A stretch of DNA of 64,000 nt from Sesamum alatum (taxonomy: Eukaryota > Streptophyta > Magnoliopsida > Lamiales > Pedaliaceae): NCBI GenBank assembly GCA_034509735.1, contig JACGWO010000007.1, positions 2,232,001 to 2,296,000 of the forward strand, written 5' to 3'. Below the pieces are notes generated by a model. The model saw only the letters and a list, made by a program, of their open reading frames with translations. It had not been told where the DNA came from and made no database searches. Numbering within the stretch: position 1 is the stretch's first letter; each line of letters opens with the position of its first letter. Positions 1 through 11,600 of this stretch are shown in pieces. The translations under genes were made by a program, and so were the position numbers.

Positions 1-188
1 CATAAACTTCTCAAGCAATTGGCCTTTTGAATGAGGTATCATTGCTTGGCTGTTAGAGAAATTCCATTTGTAATGATGAATTAGCTCGCTTCAGTCTAGT
101 TCTCTCGATATTTTATCTTCATTCAGAAATGGTGGTAGAAAATATCTGTATCGATGCATATTCATCTTAAGTCAATCTTGTATTTTAG

Positions 189-601
189 GTTCCAAGAAGC
201 AGAGGCGTAGGATGAAGCGTCAAAAGCGGAAACTTGAAACACTAAATCCCTGGGGATACTTCACGAGTGCAAAGATAAAGCATGAAGAATCTAGTAGCAT
301 AAATCAACATGCGGGAAACACAAATAAAAACATCGTTGCAAGTGTGGCCGACGACGAGACTAATGCAGACGCGAAAGAGCAAATAATGGCTACACTGCTG
401 TGGGAGAATGCACTACGTATTAATGCAATACTGGATGGGAACCTAGTCGATGATGTAGACTACAAATTGGCGGATCTGAAGAATGCTGATGCTGTACAAA
501 CAGATGTTACTAGACGCCAAGGTGATAAGCTTATTGATTGTCTTGGAAATATTTCAGCAACTCTTAACCAGCTTTGTGATTTAGTCCAGAAATGCAACTG
601 A
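189..601 (+). CDS. Last exon of an unrecognised basic/nuclear-type protein (partial)
   Basis: This looks like the terminal exon of a plus-strand gene whose other exons lie left of the window. A splice acceptor (TTTTAG) ends at 188 and the frame stays open to TGA at 599-601, giving about 137 residues. The exon begins with a dense Lys/Arg cluster (SKKQRRRMKRQKRK) that could serve as a nuclear localisation signal. A polar middle part and an apparently helical C-terminus (LIDCLGNISATLNQLCDLV) follow. The exon starts with two bases of a split codon, so at least one upstream coding exon must exist. I do not recognise the family and assign no function. The exon call rests on the acceptor, the long open frame and the non-repetitive sequence. 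Confidence 0.5.
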
Positions 602-1919
602 TTTACACTGTTGGATCATTTGTGTATTTTCTTGCATTCTGTAAATACAAGAATTGAATATGTTTCTTAAGTGAAAACTGACAATGAAGATTGGCTCTTT
701 TAATACCAAAGAAATGTCTTTCTGCATTAGAGTTGTTATTTGCATAATGGGATACCGCATTCTCATGAGGTTTGGGGTAATTATATGCATATTCCATGTG
801 GTTTGGAACATTATATCTGGTACCTTTGAAGCTTCTTTATGTATAACAAATAGATCCACTCGTTAGTTAAAATTCACCAAATTTGTTGATACTTGCAAAA
901 AACTTGAATGAAAATCTATATTTATCCCCAATTGACTTATTACCGTCTTATTGTAGATCAAACAAATATTTTTCTAACCAAACTATTCTTATATGTTTTC
1001 ACGTGCTAATGTATGTGAGGAGATATATCTTCACTCTTATAAGGATAGTTTGGTCAGTAAAAAAACTATTTGATCTGCAATAAGTCAGTAATATGTCAAT
1101 CGGGGCAAATATGGATTTTCATTCAATCTTTTTTAGCTATTATCAACAAATTCAGTGAATTTTGACTAACGTCGTGATTTATTTATTTGACGAAAACAAA
1201 CTTCAGAGATACTGTATGTAAGAATTTACGTGTAATTATACCAAACCTCAAGAGAGGACAGTGTAAGCATCCGTTACATAATTTATCTAGACATGTCCTA
1301 AACCATTTCTTGAAATCAAAGAAATCTTTTGGTTCTTACTAATTGAAAGGACAAGTTAGCTAATATAAAGTTGGAGAAAGGACAAAAGAATACTGGGATT
1401 ATAACCCCCCACCCCACCTCTACCCCTCACCCCCCTTCCCTACAAACCAAAAAGAAAAATACAAAGAAAAAGAATAAAAGTAGGACATTTTACAGATCAT
1501 ATAAAGGCTCAATAAGCAAAATTGGAATCATCGGAGGGTTGAACATGTTTCTCATCAACTACTATTGCAAGTTTATGTGATTGTTCCACTTGAAATAAAA
1601 AGCATACAACTGACAACTAAGGCAAAATCATCCATCACCATTTACAAGGAAACACACAAGTCAAAAATACCATATATATTCTAACTAGTTATCACCACCC
1701 CACCAAGAAATTTCAAAAACTTGCAGAGAAAATATAACCATAATTTAAACTAATAAGCCGGCCAAGAACAGCTAATCATTCTGGCCGACTTTGTCAATCC
1801 CACCACCCCAATATCCTTCTCATCTTCAACCATATCCTCTCTACAAAACCTTTCTCGATCATCTCATCTGATCATTCCATCGTTTCGACCATTGTCCGAC
1901 TACGAGCACTAAGGCTTTC
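602..1919. other. Intergenic spacer and 5' flank of the receptor kinase gene
   Basis: This is AT-rich sequence with no convincing coding exon. The short open frames lack splice context and have biased composition. Positions 1397-1440 are a C-rich tract. The last 200 bases are pyrimidine-rich and probably hold the 5' UTR of the LRR kinase that starts at 1920. The TATA box cannot be placed with confidence. Confidence 0.5.
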
Positions 1920-4368
1920 ATGGCTCTTAGTACTCCTTGGTTCATCATCACCCTCTTCATGCTGTCATTATGTGCAATTCCAGCATCATCGGACGACGAC
2001 ACGGCCTACGCCAAGTCCCTCCTCAAGTTCAAAGAATCTCTGACGAACGCTACCATGCTCGATAACTGGAGAGAACCGGTCGAGAAGTTGTGTTCTTGGA
2101 ACACCCCTGTTTGGACTGGCTGCTTGTGTGTGAATGATTCTTTCTGGGGGTTAAGGCTTGAAGGGATGGGGCTAGGAGGAAAGCTCGACATCGACTCATT
2201 GTCGGAAGTGCCGGTTCGCAGCCTGAGTGTGATGAACAACAACTTTTCAGGGCCATTTCCAAGTAACATAAACAAGCTTGGAAAGCTGAGAAGTCTGTTC
2301 TTGGCTAATAATAACTTCAGTGGTAAGATTCCTGATGATGCATTTTCAGGGATGAGGTCTATGACAAAAGTTGTGTTGGGAGATAACTCTTTTGTGGGGA
2401 AAATTCCTATGTCCTTGTTGGGATTGCCTAGGCTGGTGGAGTTGCAGCTTCAGGACAATCAGTTCACCGGGCGAATACCGGACTTTTGGCAGCCGGATTT
2501 GACAGTGAATTTCGCTAACAATAAGCTCGAGGGTGCGATACCAGACACACTCAAAAACCAGAATGCAAGCTCATTTTCTGGTAGGTTTTTAAGCTTTTGT
2601 GATCAATGATCTGATTTCCTTTACCTGTCTTGATTTCTTGGTTTTCGATGATTTTCAAGAAGATCATCAAGACTTTCAGTTTATTTGATGGATTTTCATG
2701 GTTTTTTTTGTTTGTCTGAACTTATGTTTAACATGTAAATATCCATGAAACAACTGCAACAGTAAGTATATTTTTTCTGTATTACATTGCACTTTAAGGA
2801 TTCTTTGTCTGTCACATGTGATCTTGCAAGATCTGGGCTGTAAAGTAAACAACATAAGAATAATTTGGAAGATAGATATAAATATTAGATCCTTTATGCA
2901 TGATGTTTGCTCAACAAGCAACCGGTCGGCACGTCGTTCACAAGGCAGTGCCAGCCTAATTAAGGGTCAAACAGTTGATGAATTAACTTTCAATGTTACA
3001 ATTGATCAATCAAGAAGATGAAAAGAAGAACTTCTCCTATATTTTCTTGTTTTTCGACTGATCAGGAAACCTCAACCTATGTGGTGAGCCACTGGATCCA
3101 TGCAAAAGAAAGAATTCGACCAAGAAAATCGCGATCATCGTAGCTGCCGTGGTGGTATTTGCATTAGCAGCCTTTATACTACTCTTCCTCGTCTACCGTA
3201 GGCGCCAAAAGCCTCTAAAATATGGAAAATCGGTCGACTATCTCCAAACAGAAGAGGCAAACAAAGGTGCTGTGACTTACAAGAACAGTGAACATGGAAA
3301 ACTGTACTTTGTGAGAAATGACAGGGAGAAATTTGAGTTGGAAGAGCTGCTAAGGGCATCTGCTGAAGTCTTGGGGAGTGGAAGCTTCGGCTCTTCTTAC
3401 AAGGCCGTGCTTTTCAGCGGCCAGACATATGTCGTGAGGCGGTTCAGAAACATGAGCCATGTTGGAAAAGAAGAATTCTATGATCACATGAGACGGCTCG
3501 GGAGGCTAACGCACCGTAATCTACTGCCTCTTATAGCTTTCTATTACAGGAAGGAAGAAAAGCTTCTGATCACTGATTTTGTCGAAAACGGCAGCTTGGC
3601 TAGTCTGCTTCATGGTAAACTATATGAATTCTGCAATACATAGATGATGAGATTTCTCATGCACATGAACTTAACATGTTTCAATCCTCATGATCAACAG
3701 GCAAAAGAACTCCTAACCAACCATTGCTCGACTGGCCGATGCGCTTGAGAATCGTCAAGGGTGTTGCAAGGGGATTGGCCTACCTATACAAAGAACTCCC
3801 AATGTTAACGCTGCCTCACGGCCACCTTAAGTCATCCAACATTCTTGTCGACGGAACATATGAGCCCCTCCTAGCTGATTATGCACTAGCACCAGTGATC
3901 AACAAGGACCATGCTCAAGAATTCATGGTGGCCTACAAGTCTCCCGAATCCACGCAAAACGACACGGTCACGAGGAAAACCGACGTATGGAGCCTAGGGA
4001 TACTAATACTCGAGCTGCTGACAGGCCGGTTCCCAGCCAACTATCTGAAGCAAGGCAGAGGACCTAGTGCTGATTTGGCTAGTTGGGTTAACTCTGTTGT
4101 GAGGGAAGAGTGGACGGGCGAGGTGTTCGACAAGGACGTTAGCCTAGCACGCAACGGCGAAGGCCAGATGCTGAGGCTACTCAAGATTGGGATGTGCTGC
4201 TGTGAGGGGAATGTGGAGAAGAGGTGGAGTTTGAGAGAAGCAGTTGAGAAGATTGAAGAGTTGAAGGAGAGGGATAGTGATGATGACTACTCTTCTTATG
4301 CAAGTGAGGGGGATTTGTACTCCTCTAGAGCAATGACTGATGATGATTTCTCATTCTCTAGAGCTTGA
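1920..4368 (+). CDS. Pollen receptor-like kinase (LRR-RLK subfamily III), three exons
   Basis: Exons are 1920-2580, 3066-3614 and 3701-4368. They join with GT-AG introns into 625 residues. The order is signal peptide (1-24), an N-terminal LRR cap with paired Cys/Trp (about 57-70), five to six short LRRs (75-205), a membrane helix (242-264), a juxtamembrane segment and a kinase-like domain (about 313-590) with a Ser/Asp-rich tail. Such proteins act at the plasma membrane, in pollen tubes for the best-studied members. The glycine loop is GSGSFG (324-329). The usual VAIK lysine is Arg345 in VVRRF, the HRD motif is replaced by HGHLKSSN (443-450), and DFG by DYA (463-465). The last two changes are typical of this subfamily, so the domain is probably a weak kinase or pseudokinase. 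The start is the first ATG before the signal peptide. Pollen expression is inferred from the family only. Confidence 0.9.
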
Positions 4369-5233
4369 AAATTTTTGGGAAATTACATGGTTTAATTCTG
4401 CACTAGTTGATAGGTAGACATGATGTTTATTGCAAATTCTTGATAATTACATCAACACTCCTTGATGTTTGTGCATATTACGAATAAAGTTCATCATTTT
4501 TAGAAAGTTAGAGTAAGACCCCAGTGATCATGTTTTCTAATTACAGATTCATTCCTGACTATGTGGGATTCAGAGAGGAATCTGTAATGTGAAACAATGA
4601 ATTTAAGGGGTGTAGTGTTATTTTTAAAAATTTCAGGGTTTTTTAAGTAATATATCTAAACTTCAAGGGTGTCCGTGCTATTATCAAAAGTTCCAATTAT
4701 GTCATTCTTTTATAAAGTTAATTATATACACATTTTGTTTATGAGCTTTGTGACAATGGGCCAATGGCCAAAGCTATGTCCACCCCCCCCCCCCCCCCCT
4801 TTATTTATGTTAAGTGGTAATTACGTGATTATATCAATATCTCGATAAATTGAATAATTTATCAGTTCACTCAATACATCAATATAACTAACAACAATAA
4901 AATAGAATATAATAAGTTTATATATAGTAAAATAAATACTCACACATCTCGATGGGACTCAAACTCATAATCTCAAATTTGTTTATAGACTCCACCATTA
5001 ACCACTGGGCTAAGAATTCATGGATCCTTTTCTTTTTATTCAAAATACATGATTCTTGAACTTCTTTAAGCAGATTTATAGCCACAAATGGGATAGTTTT
5101 GGGGCAACTTTGTAATTCAAAAGGACCTTGGGGACTACTATATATAGGACCACAAAGGAGTGGCTGTGGATTGAGATAAAAGGGTGTGGTCTTGATCTTG
5201 ATGTGATGAAAACTCTTGCCCAAAAATAAAGGA
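4369..5233. other. Spacer between the receptor kinase and zinc-finger genes
   Basis: No gene is seen. It holds the 3' UTR of the kinase gene, AT-rich sequence and a pure C run at 4783-4799. Positions 4951-5015 look like a degraded repeat tail. The last 150 bases are probably promoter and 5' UTR of the downstream gene. Confidence 0.45.
4783..4799. repeat. Poly(C) homopolymer, 17 bases
   Basis: An uninterrupted run of C is seen in otherwise AT-rich DNA. It is a likely site of length variation and sequencing error. Confidence 0.9.
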
Positions 5234-6850
5234 ATGGCACTCCCTATGAACATTGCTCCTACCAACACTTTGAAACTAAACTTTCCTACAAAACAAGCAA
5301 TATTTCCATGTAATAACTCAACCAAGATCCATGTAAGACCTCCACACTGCATCCCAGTTCAACAACAGGTATGGAGTGTAATTACTTTTTTGTCCTTGAT
5401 GATCAATAGAGTTCTTACATCATGGTTTTGCATATTTTCCAAAGGTGGATTCTGGGATTATGTGTGAGTGTTGCAGTGGGAGAGGGTGGCTGCTGTGTGA
5501 GTTTTGTAAAGGGCAAAAGATCAATGTTAAGGCAGAGAGCAACAAGATCTACCGTAGATGCCCTTCTTGTAGAGCTGTAAGTATAGTTAACCTTCATTCA
5601 CCATTTCTTGTTCTAGTAAATGCAAAATACGTCAGTGACGTACCTGACCTGACCGAAATCAATTATACGACAAGTGTAAAATATTTGCGATACATTTGAT
5701 GTATAATTGATCATGGTCATGGGGTTGAGGCTGGGGAGTTGGGTCGTCTCGACGAGGACACTCTGATACCCAAATCAACTAATGAGTCTAATAAAAGGTA
5801 AAAGATTTATAATATTACATACCATTAAATGAATAGTGGTTGGAGTATTTGGCCAAATAGTAAGGACACACTTGGGCCACTCGAATCTTGCCATGTGTCA
5901 ATCATATGGCTCGTGATGGGCTTCCCTGAGCCTTGCTCCATTCTTGCTAGGCCTAAGCATTTTGTTGACTAGGCTAAATAAGTACTTTGGCCAGGCCTTT
6001 ACTTATAAGCCCACATACAAGAGTAAATGCTTTTTTGGTTCCGTAAGACTAGGGTATTATTTATTTTGATATCACAACTTAGGTAGGTGGTTGTTTTAGT
6101 CCCATAAAATATATATATTTTTTTTTTTTTTTTGGTCCCAAAATGTCATGTTTTTCAGTTTTTTTGGTTTTGTCATTTTGGGACCAAAAAATTGAAAAAC
6201 GTGTTTTATGGGACCCAAAAAATTGAAAAACATATTTTATGGAACTAAAACAGCCACCTACCTAAATGGTACCAAAACAGATAATGCCATAATTTTACGG
6301 GACCAGAAAAGCATTTTGCCCCCCACATACAATTAAAGGAGAATGATCGCATGACAAGTGTAATACACTTTAATTTAATTTGGTTTAAATATCAATAATA
6401 CTTGATACTATGAATAAGTAAGAAGGGCCAGCCCGAGTCCTATATCGTATTTGTTCCGTCTCCAGCTGATTCGACCCAATCATACCTCATGTTCCATACT
6501 ACGTGTAAGAATGTAAAAGACCACGAACTATAACTATAAGGCGGTAGTTCAAGTGAAACGATACCAATTCAAATGTAAAATTGATTTGAGATATTCGACT
6601 TCTGACTTGACGGATCGTTTTAGTGTACTTGATATCTTATTTAAGTTACGAAGACAGACTCGTTCTTTGAGCAGTAGCTACCACACTGATTGTAAATTCG
6701 CCAGTCTTTTTCCAACTATCAAGAGAAGTACAACTATGTTAAGTAGAGTGACATTATTTGCAGATCGGAAGCGTATTATGTTCAAAATGCAAGGTCTACA
6801 AATGTGTTACATTCCCAGATCAGACAGATGGAGAGGAGCTAATGTTTTGA
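5234..6850 (+). CDS. Small DnaJ-related zinc-finger protein, probably plastid-targeted, three exons
   Basis: Exons 5234-5368, 5445-5576 and 6764-6850 join in phase 0 at GT-AG introns into 117 residues. Residues 1-45 are rich in Asn, Thr, Lys and Pro with almost no acidic residues, as in a chloroplast transit peptide. The mature part has four cysteine pairs of the DnaJ type: CECC and CEFC (SGRGWLLCEFCKGQK), then CPSC and CSKCKVYKC in the last exon. The J-domain is absent. Plant proteins of this kind (BSD2-like and 'chaperone protein dnaJ-related') act as small zinc-binding thiol chaperones in plastids. Zinc binding follows from the cysteine spacing; the client protein is unknown. The 1.2-kb second intron carries a 301-bp MITE. 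The start is the first ATG in frame. Confidence 0.82.
6021..6321. mobile_element. Fold-back MITE in intron 2 of the DnaJ-related gene
   Basis: The two halves are inverted copies of each other (AGGTAGGTGGTTGTTTTAGT against its complement near 6245-6265), with an A/T-rich centre. The ends read GAGTAAATGC and, on the complement, GGGCAAAATGC. An 11-base direct repeat, CCCACATACAA, lies at 6010-6020 and 6322-6332. That length suits a Mutator-type insertion. There is no coding capacity, so it is non-autonomous. Confidence 0.75.
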
Positions 6851-8113
6851 CCACAAAAATGTCTCAATTCAAGCATCTCTTTTGTTTGCAGATTGGGTTT
6901 TCTTGAGAATCTTTTGTACAAACCACACGTTGATATAATGTTTGATTCTTTGCAGAACAATTTTTTCGATGTAAAATATTAGTTAAGTATCAATAAGTTG
7001 TTGATCCAGTGATATATGAGTTGGATTATAAAACGAACAGTTAACAATGAATAAAAACAGACTTACTGAGAGCAGTTTAACTCTTTTGCTCCCGCTCCGA
7101 ACTATGAGGACACGTTAGTTGAAAATAAAAATAATTTTGTGTTAGTTTTAGTAATTTTTGCCCATTTGAAATTAATATATTGAATTGTTCTCTTTTTAGA
7201 TTTTTAGGTCCTAAGCACCGAAGGTAACAATATTCGATTTGGGTTACTTGATTTTTTCCAACTTTTTTGTGGGACTCGAACTCGTTACATATCTTTCGTA
7301 AGAATGTCACAATTGAACCATTTGATTGTCCCTTAGTAGTTATACAAGATTCATAATTGCAATTTCATATGATTATCATCATTTTCAAATATTTTCAAGA
7401 TTTGATGTAAAAATAATAATAATAATATCAACAATGATGTGGCACTAAGGAGTGAAGATGCATCTATTTTAAAGCTTGTTTGGAAACACATTTTAGAAGA
7501 ATTTTCTAAATATAAAGTTCATCTGGAAAAATATTGGAAGTTTGATGGTTAGAACTAAATGGACTTTTAGAGTAAGTCACATTTTTAGAAGTCCATTTAG
7601 AAGTGAGAATTAACAATTTTTTCAAATGTACTTGCTGCATTTTCAAGAAGTAAAATTTAATGGCTTTTGACCAATCATATTTTATTAATACCAAACAAAT
7701 TCTCAAAAATCACTTATTGGAAACTATAATTTTAGTCTATGAGACTTAATTTAGTTGGAGAATTTAAATGTGTAGGTTTTTATTCTACTTTAATATCTTC
7801 CTATTTTAAGGGTGCTATTGGTATACATGAATAGATTTTGGCTGGAGTGAAATGACCTTAGGAATGAAATAAAGTCAGGAATAAATGATTTTAGTATATA
7901 ATTTCTGTTTGTTATGACAAAGGAATAAAAAAAAAGAAATTAAATAAAAAAAATTCAAGCTACTGATTTGTATATTTGGTAAATAATAATGAAACATAGA
8001 AAAACACACACATACACAAGATTTGTTAAATAAGAAATATTATTATGGAATGTTAAATTATTTATAAATTTACGATATATATACATATATTTTGGATGTT
8101 TTCATATATTGGA
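6851..8113. other. AT-rich spacer left of the Helitron
   Basis: I see no gene. The first part is 3' UTR of the zinc-finger gene. Positions 7265-7330 resemble a degraded tRNA-derived repeat (a B-box-like complement), too weak to call. Confidence 0.4.
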
Positions 8114-8144
8114 CTAGCAACCAGCGCACGCGGTCCCCGCGCGC
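8114..8144 (-). other. Helitron 3' terminus: CTAG end with subterminal hairpin
   Basis: On the plus strand CTAG is at 8114-8117. The arms GCGC-AC-GCGG (8124-8133) and CCGCGCGC (8137-8144) can pair around a TCC loop with a two-base AC bulge. A stem of this kind just inside the CTRR end is the termination signal of Helitron transposition. The next base outward on the minus strand is T, the usual target base. Confidence 0.9.
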
Positions 8145-8697
8145 ATAAATTTTAAAGTGTAAATAAAAAAACGTTGTACAATTCTAACTTCAGTGCACAT
8201 TAGTTGCATTCTCGTAAATTCAAAAATTCTAATTCATTTTGTTGAATAAATATTTATGACTTGTAATATCGCATAACCATTGGTATATAAGATTAATATA
8301 TTACTCGTAATATGAACAACGAAAACTCCATCTAGTTTCAATATATATAAGCACTAAAAAAATTTCAAGAAAAAGAATAGAAGATAAACACATATGCACA
8401 TCGCTTCATTTGGTCTTGATGCTTGAGGATCCTAATTATAAAAATCTCCATAATCTGCATTTTAAAAATAGGAATTTAGTATACTTTTATACATAGATGA
8501 ATGTTAAAAAAAGAAAAAGAGTAGAAAAAAGAAGAACAATCTATATTAAACCTGTGCAAAACGTGGATACTTGTCCGAAACTTCATCAAAGATTAGTTCA
8601 CTTGGCATTCAAACATACCTGCATCATAAAAATTCTTAGTGAGAATACTATAATGTATAAAAATAGTTTTTTGGTTAAAAAGCTCATATTGTACCTC

Positions 8698-11600
8698 TCA
8701 GTTATGATTATTTCGCAACTTTGCAAAAATTTCCTGAAAAACTACATTTCTTGTATAAATCCCTTCAATGCCATTTATTTTTCCCTTTGTAACCAAGACT
8801 TTAGTGGTTCTTTCAGAAACTCCTCGTGAAAGAGCAACATACAATTGACCATGACTGAAAACGTGATCTGGCAAATAAATTCCAACATTGGGTATTGTTT
8901 GCCCTTGGGATTTATTAATTGTTAGCGCAAAGCTCAATCTAACAGGAAATTGTCTTCGTATCATTTCGAAAGGCATTTTGGCATCTTCGGATGTCTTCAA
9001 AGGAATGCGTGGTAGAAAGACTCTTGTTCCCTTAAATTGTCCAGTCAAAACTTCTGCATCAATTACATTTCTACCAAATCTACGACAGATTAGTCTGGTG
9101 CCATTACAAAGTCCAATTTTTGGATCAATGTTTCTGAGAAGCATAATGGGGGCCCCCTTCTTCAGAGTCAATTTGTGTGGCGGGAGATTACCGGGCGATA
9201 GAGAGTTTAGAAATTCTGGTAAGTACAAATTATTCATGTCCTCAGACACAGAATCAAATGAATAATATGTAACTTCTTCCTCGCCGATGAAAGCTTGAAG
9301 TACCTTTTCATTTAGCTTGTTAACATCATCATTCAGTGGAGTTATAAGTGCTCTATCCATCATATACTCAGGATCATAAGTATGTGCACCTAAATTTGGA
9401 AAAGTAGATTCTATCAAACGATCAATTGACAGTTCACCTTCAAATGGTATAGCCATTGAATCTGGGATCCTTATCATATTATCTTCGACTGTAGGTTCTT
9501 CACCATTACCAACACGCAGTAGAAAATCGGAAAAGCTCTAATCATTATGTGCTCGAACGTTGTCTGCCAAGTGAAGAACCTTAATGCTGGACCATAAATA
9601 TGACTCCACAATGCTTGCTTTCACAGCTTGTGACCTTGTGCCTCCGACAACAACAGGTACAACTTGACGAAAATCACCTCCTAATATCATAATCTTGCCA
9701 CCAAATGGCAAATCAACCCCAAACATTTCTCTTAAAGTTCGGTCCACAGTTTCAATTGCCTTTCTATCTGCCATGGGTGCCTCATCCCAAATGATTGCTG
9801 ATGCTCGATCTAATAGTTGACATACTTCAGATTGTTTGCTGAAAGTACACCTAGAGCTTGAATCCAACTTAATTGGTATTTTAAGTTTAGAATGTGCTGT
9901 TCTACCACCCGGTTGGATTGCTGCAATGCCTGATGTTGCAGTGGCTACCATTATGAACCCAACATTGCGAAAACTTGCAAGTAGCACTCGATATAGGAAT
10001 GTTTTGCCAGTACCACCAGGACCATCAATGAAAAATGTCTCACTCTCTTTTTTCCTAATCGCACGCTTGATGGTATTAAATGCTTGCAACTGACCTGGAT
10101 TAAGTTTGCCGACAGCATTAAGATCATCGAGTGGGATGGGTATGCTTAGTTCATCTTCTATTAAACTGGAGATGTTGCTTAAATCTTGATAGTCTTCAGC
10201 AATCTGAGGTAAGTCAAACTCTTTTAAACTCCTCTTATGCTGCAGAAGTATACTATTTATGTCATGTAGAAGCCTATTCAAAATTAAGACATTATTCGTC
10301 GAACTTGAAGAAGGATAATCCTCAATCATGTAAGGATAATTTTCTTCCCACAATTGTTTTACCCCAGTTGGTTGACAATAAAGCAAGATTGTGGCAAACA
10401 ACCTCTTGAGAGCTTTTGGCATTCTAACAGCTCTTGCCTCAATTAAGCATTGACGAAGACTATCATCTTCTTCGAGAAGACCACGTTTTTCAGCAGCTTG
10501 CTTAAATGTTGGATAATGCAGATTATTTGCTGTCAACAAATGATCAAATGATTTAGGTCCTCTGACATGATTGAGTAGAATGCGTAAATAAAACCTTTCT
10601 CCTTCATTTGGTGATACAGCATATATCCGGCCAATAACTTTCTGTTGTGATCTTCTTTTCTGCCAAATCTTTTCATTAGACATCCATCTGTAGTATTTGG
10701 GGAATTCGCTATACAAATATTGGTTAGGTTCTTGGCCTTCATTGTAAACTCTAAAGAACTCAGTTAACATTGTTCGAGAATTTCGTTCATCTGATAGCAC
10801 ATCAGAAATCCTCTGAAAACTGTAAAATTGAACCTGTTGCATACTTGGAAGATGAATTTGTAATCGTACAACTGATGGATATATTTTGCTCATCGGAAAC
10901 TTATATATCTTCCATAGTGCCTCTGGAGCACAAATCCATCTTCCATCAACGTATTGACTAATCTCATCATAATTTGGCCCCGGGCGAACCTCAAATACAA
11001 CACAGTCAGGTCCCTTGTAAACATACTTATATAAGTACTTTATACTTTTGATGCTGCTACAGATCTCAACATTAATATGACAATCATACTTCAATAGGAG
11101 CCATGGGTTATATGGGACCACCCACCCATTATCAACAACAACATCACCATTACGATCCAAAGCAATACTCCTGTTATCATTGCGACGCTGATATATCGGA
11201 TAAGAATCAGTTCCTTGTATGGTACACGGTGCAAATGGCTTAGGGTAGTTTTTCTTGCAAGTTCCATTTTTCATGCACGGAGCATTGATATTCATCTCTC
11301 CGCATGGTCCATGTATCATGTGTCTCATAACAGCTTCATACAACATAAGTTCATCATTCTTGTCAGGAATCTCTGCTCGTACTATGCGATCATAATCGTC
11401 CGATGTATTCAGCTTGTCGTTTTCATCTAGGATGACCAACATATGAGCATGAGGTAAGCCTCTTTTTTGGAACTCAATTACATGAACATGCGCCACAACT
11501 TTTCCAAGAACACCTCTAGTATAGATATCGTTTTTTAGCTCTTCAAATTTGGCTCGAAAAATCCTAGTTAACAAATCGGGCCGATCTTGAGGTGTTTGTC

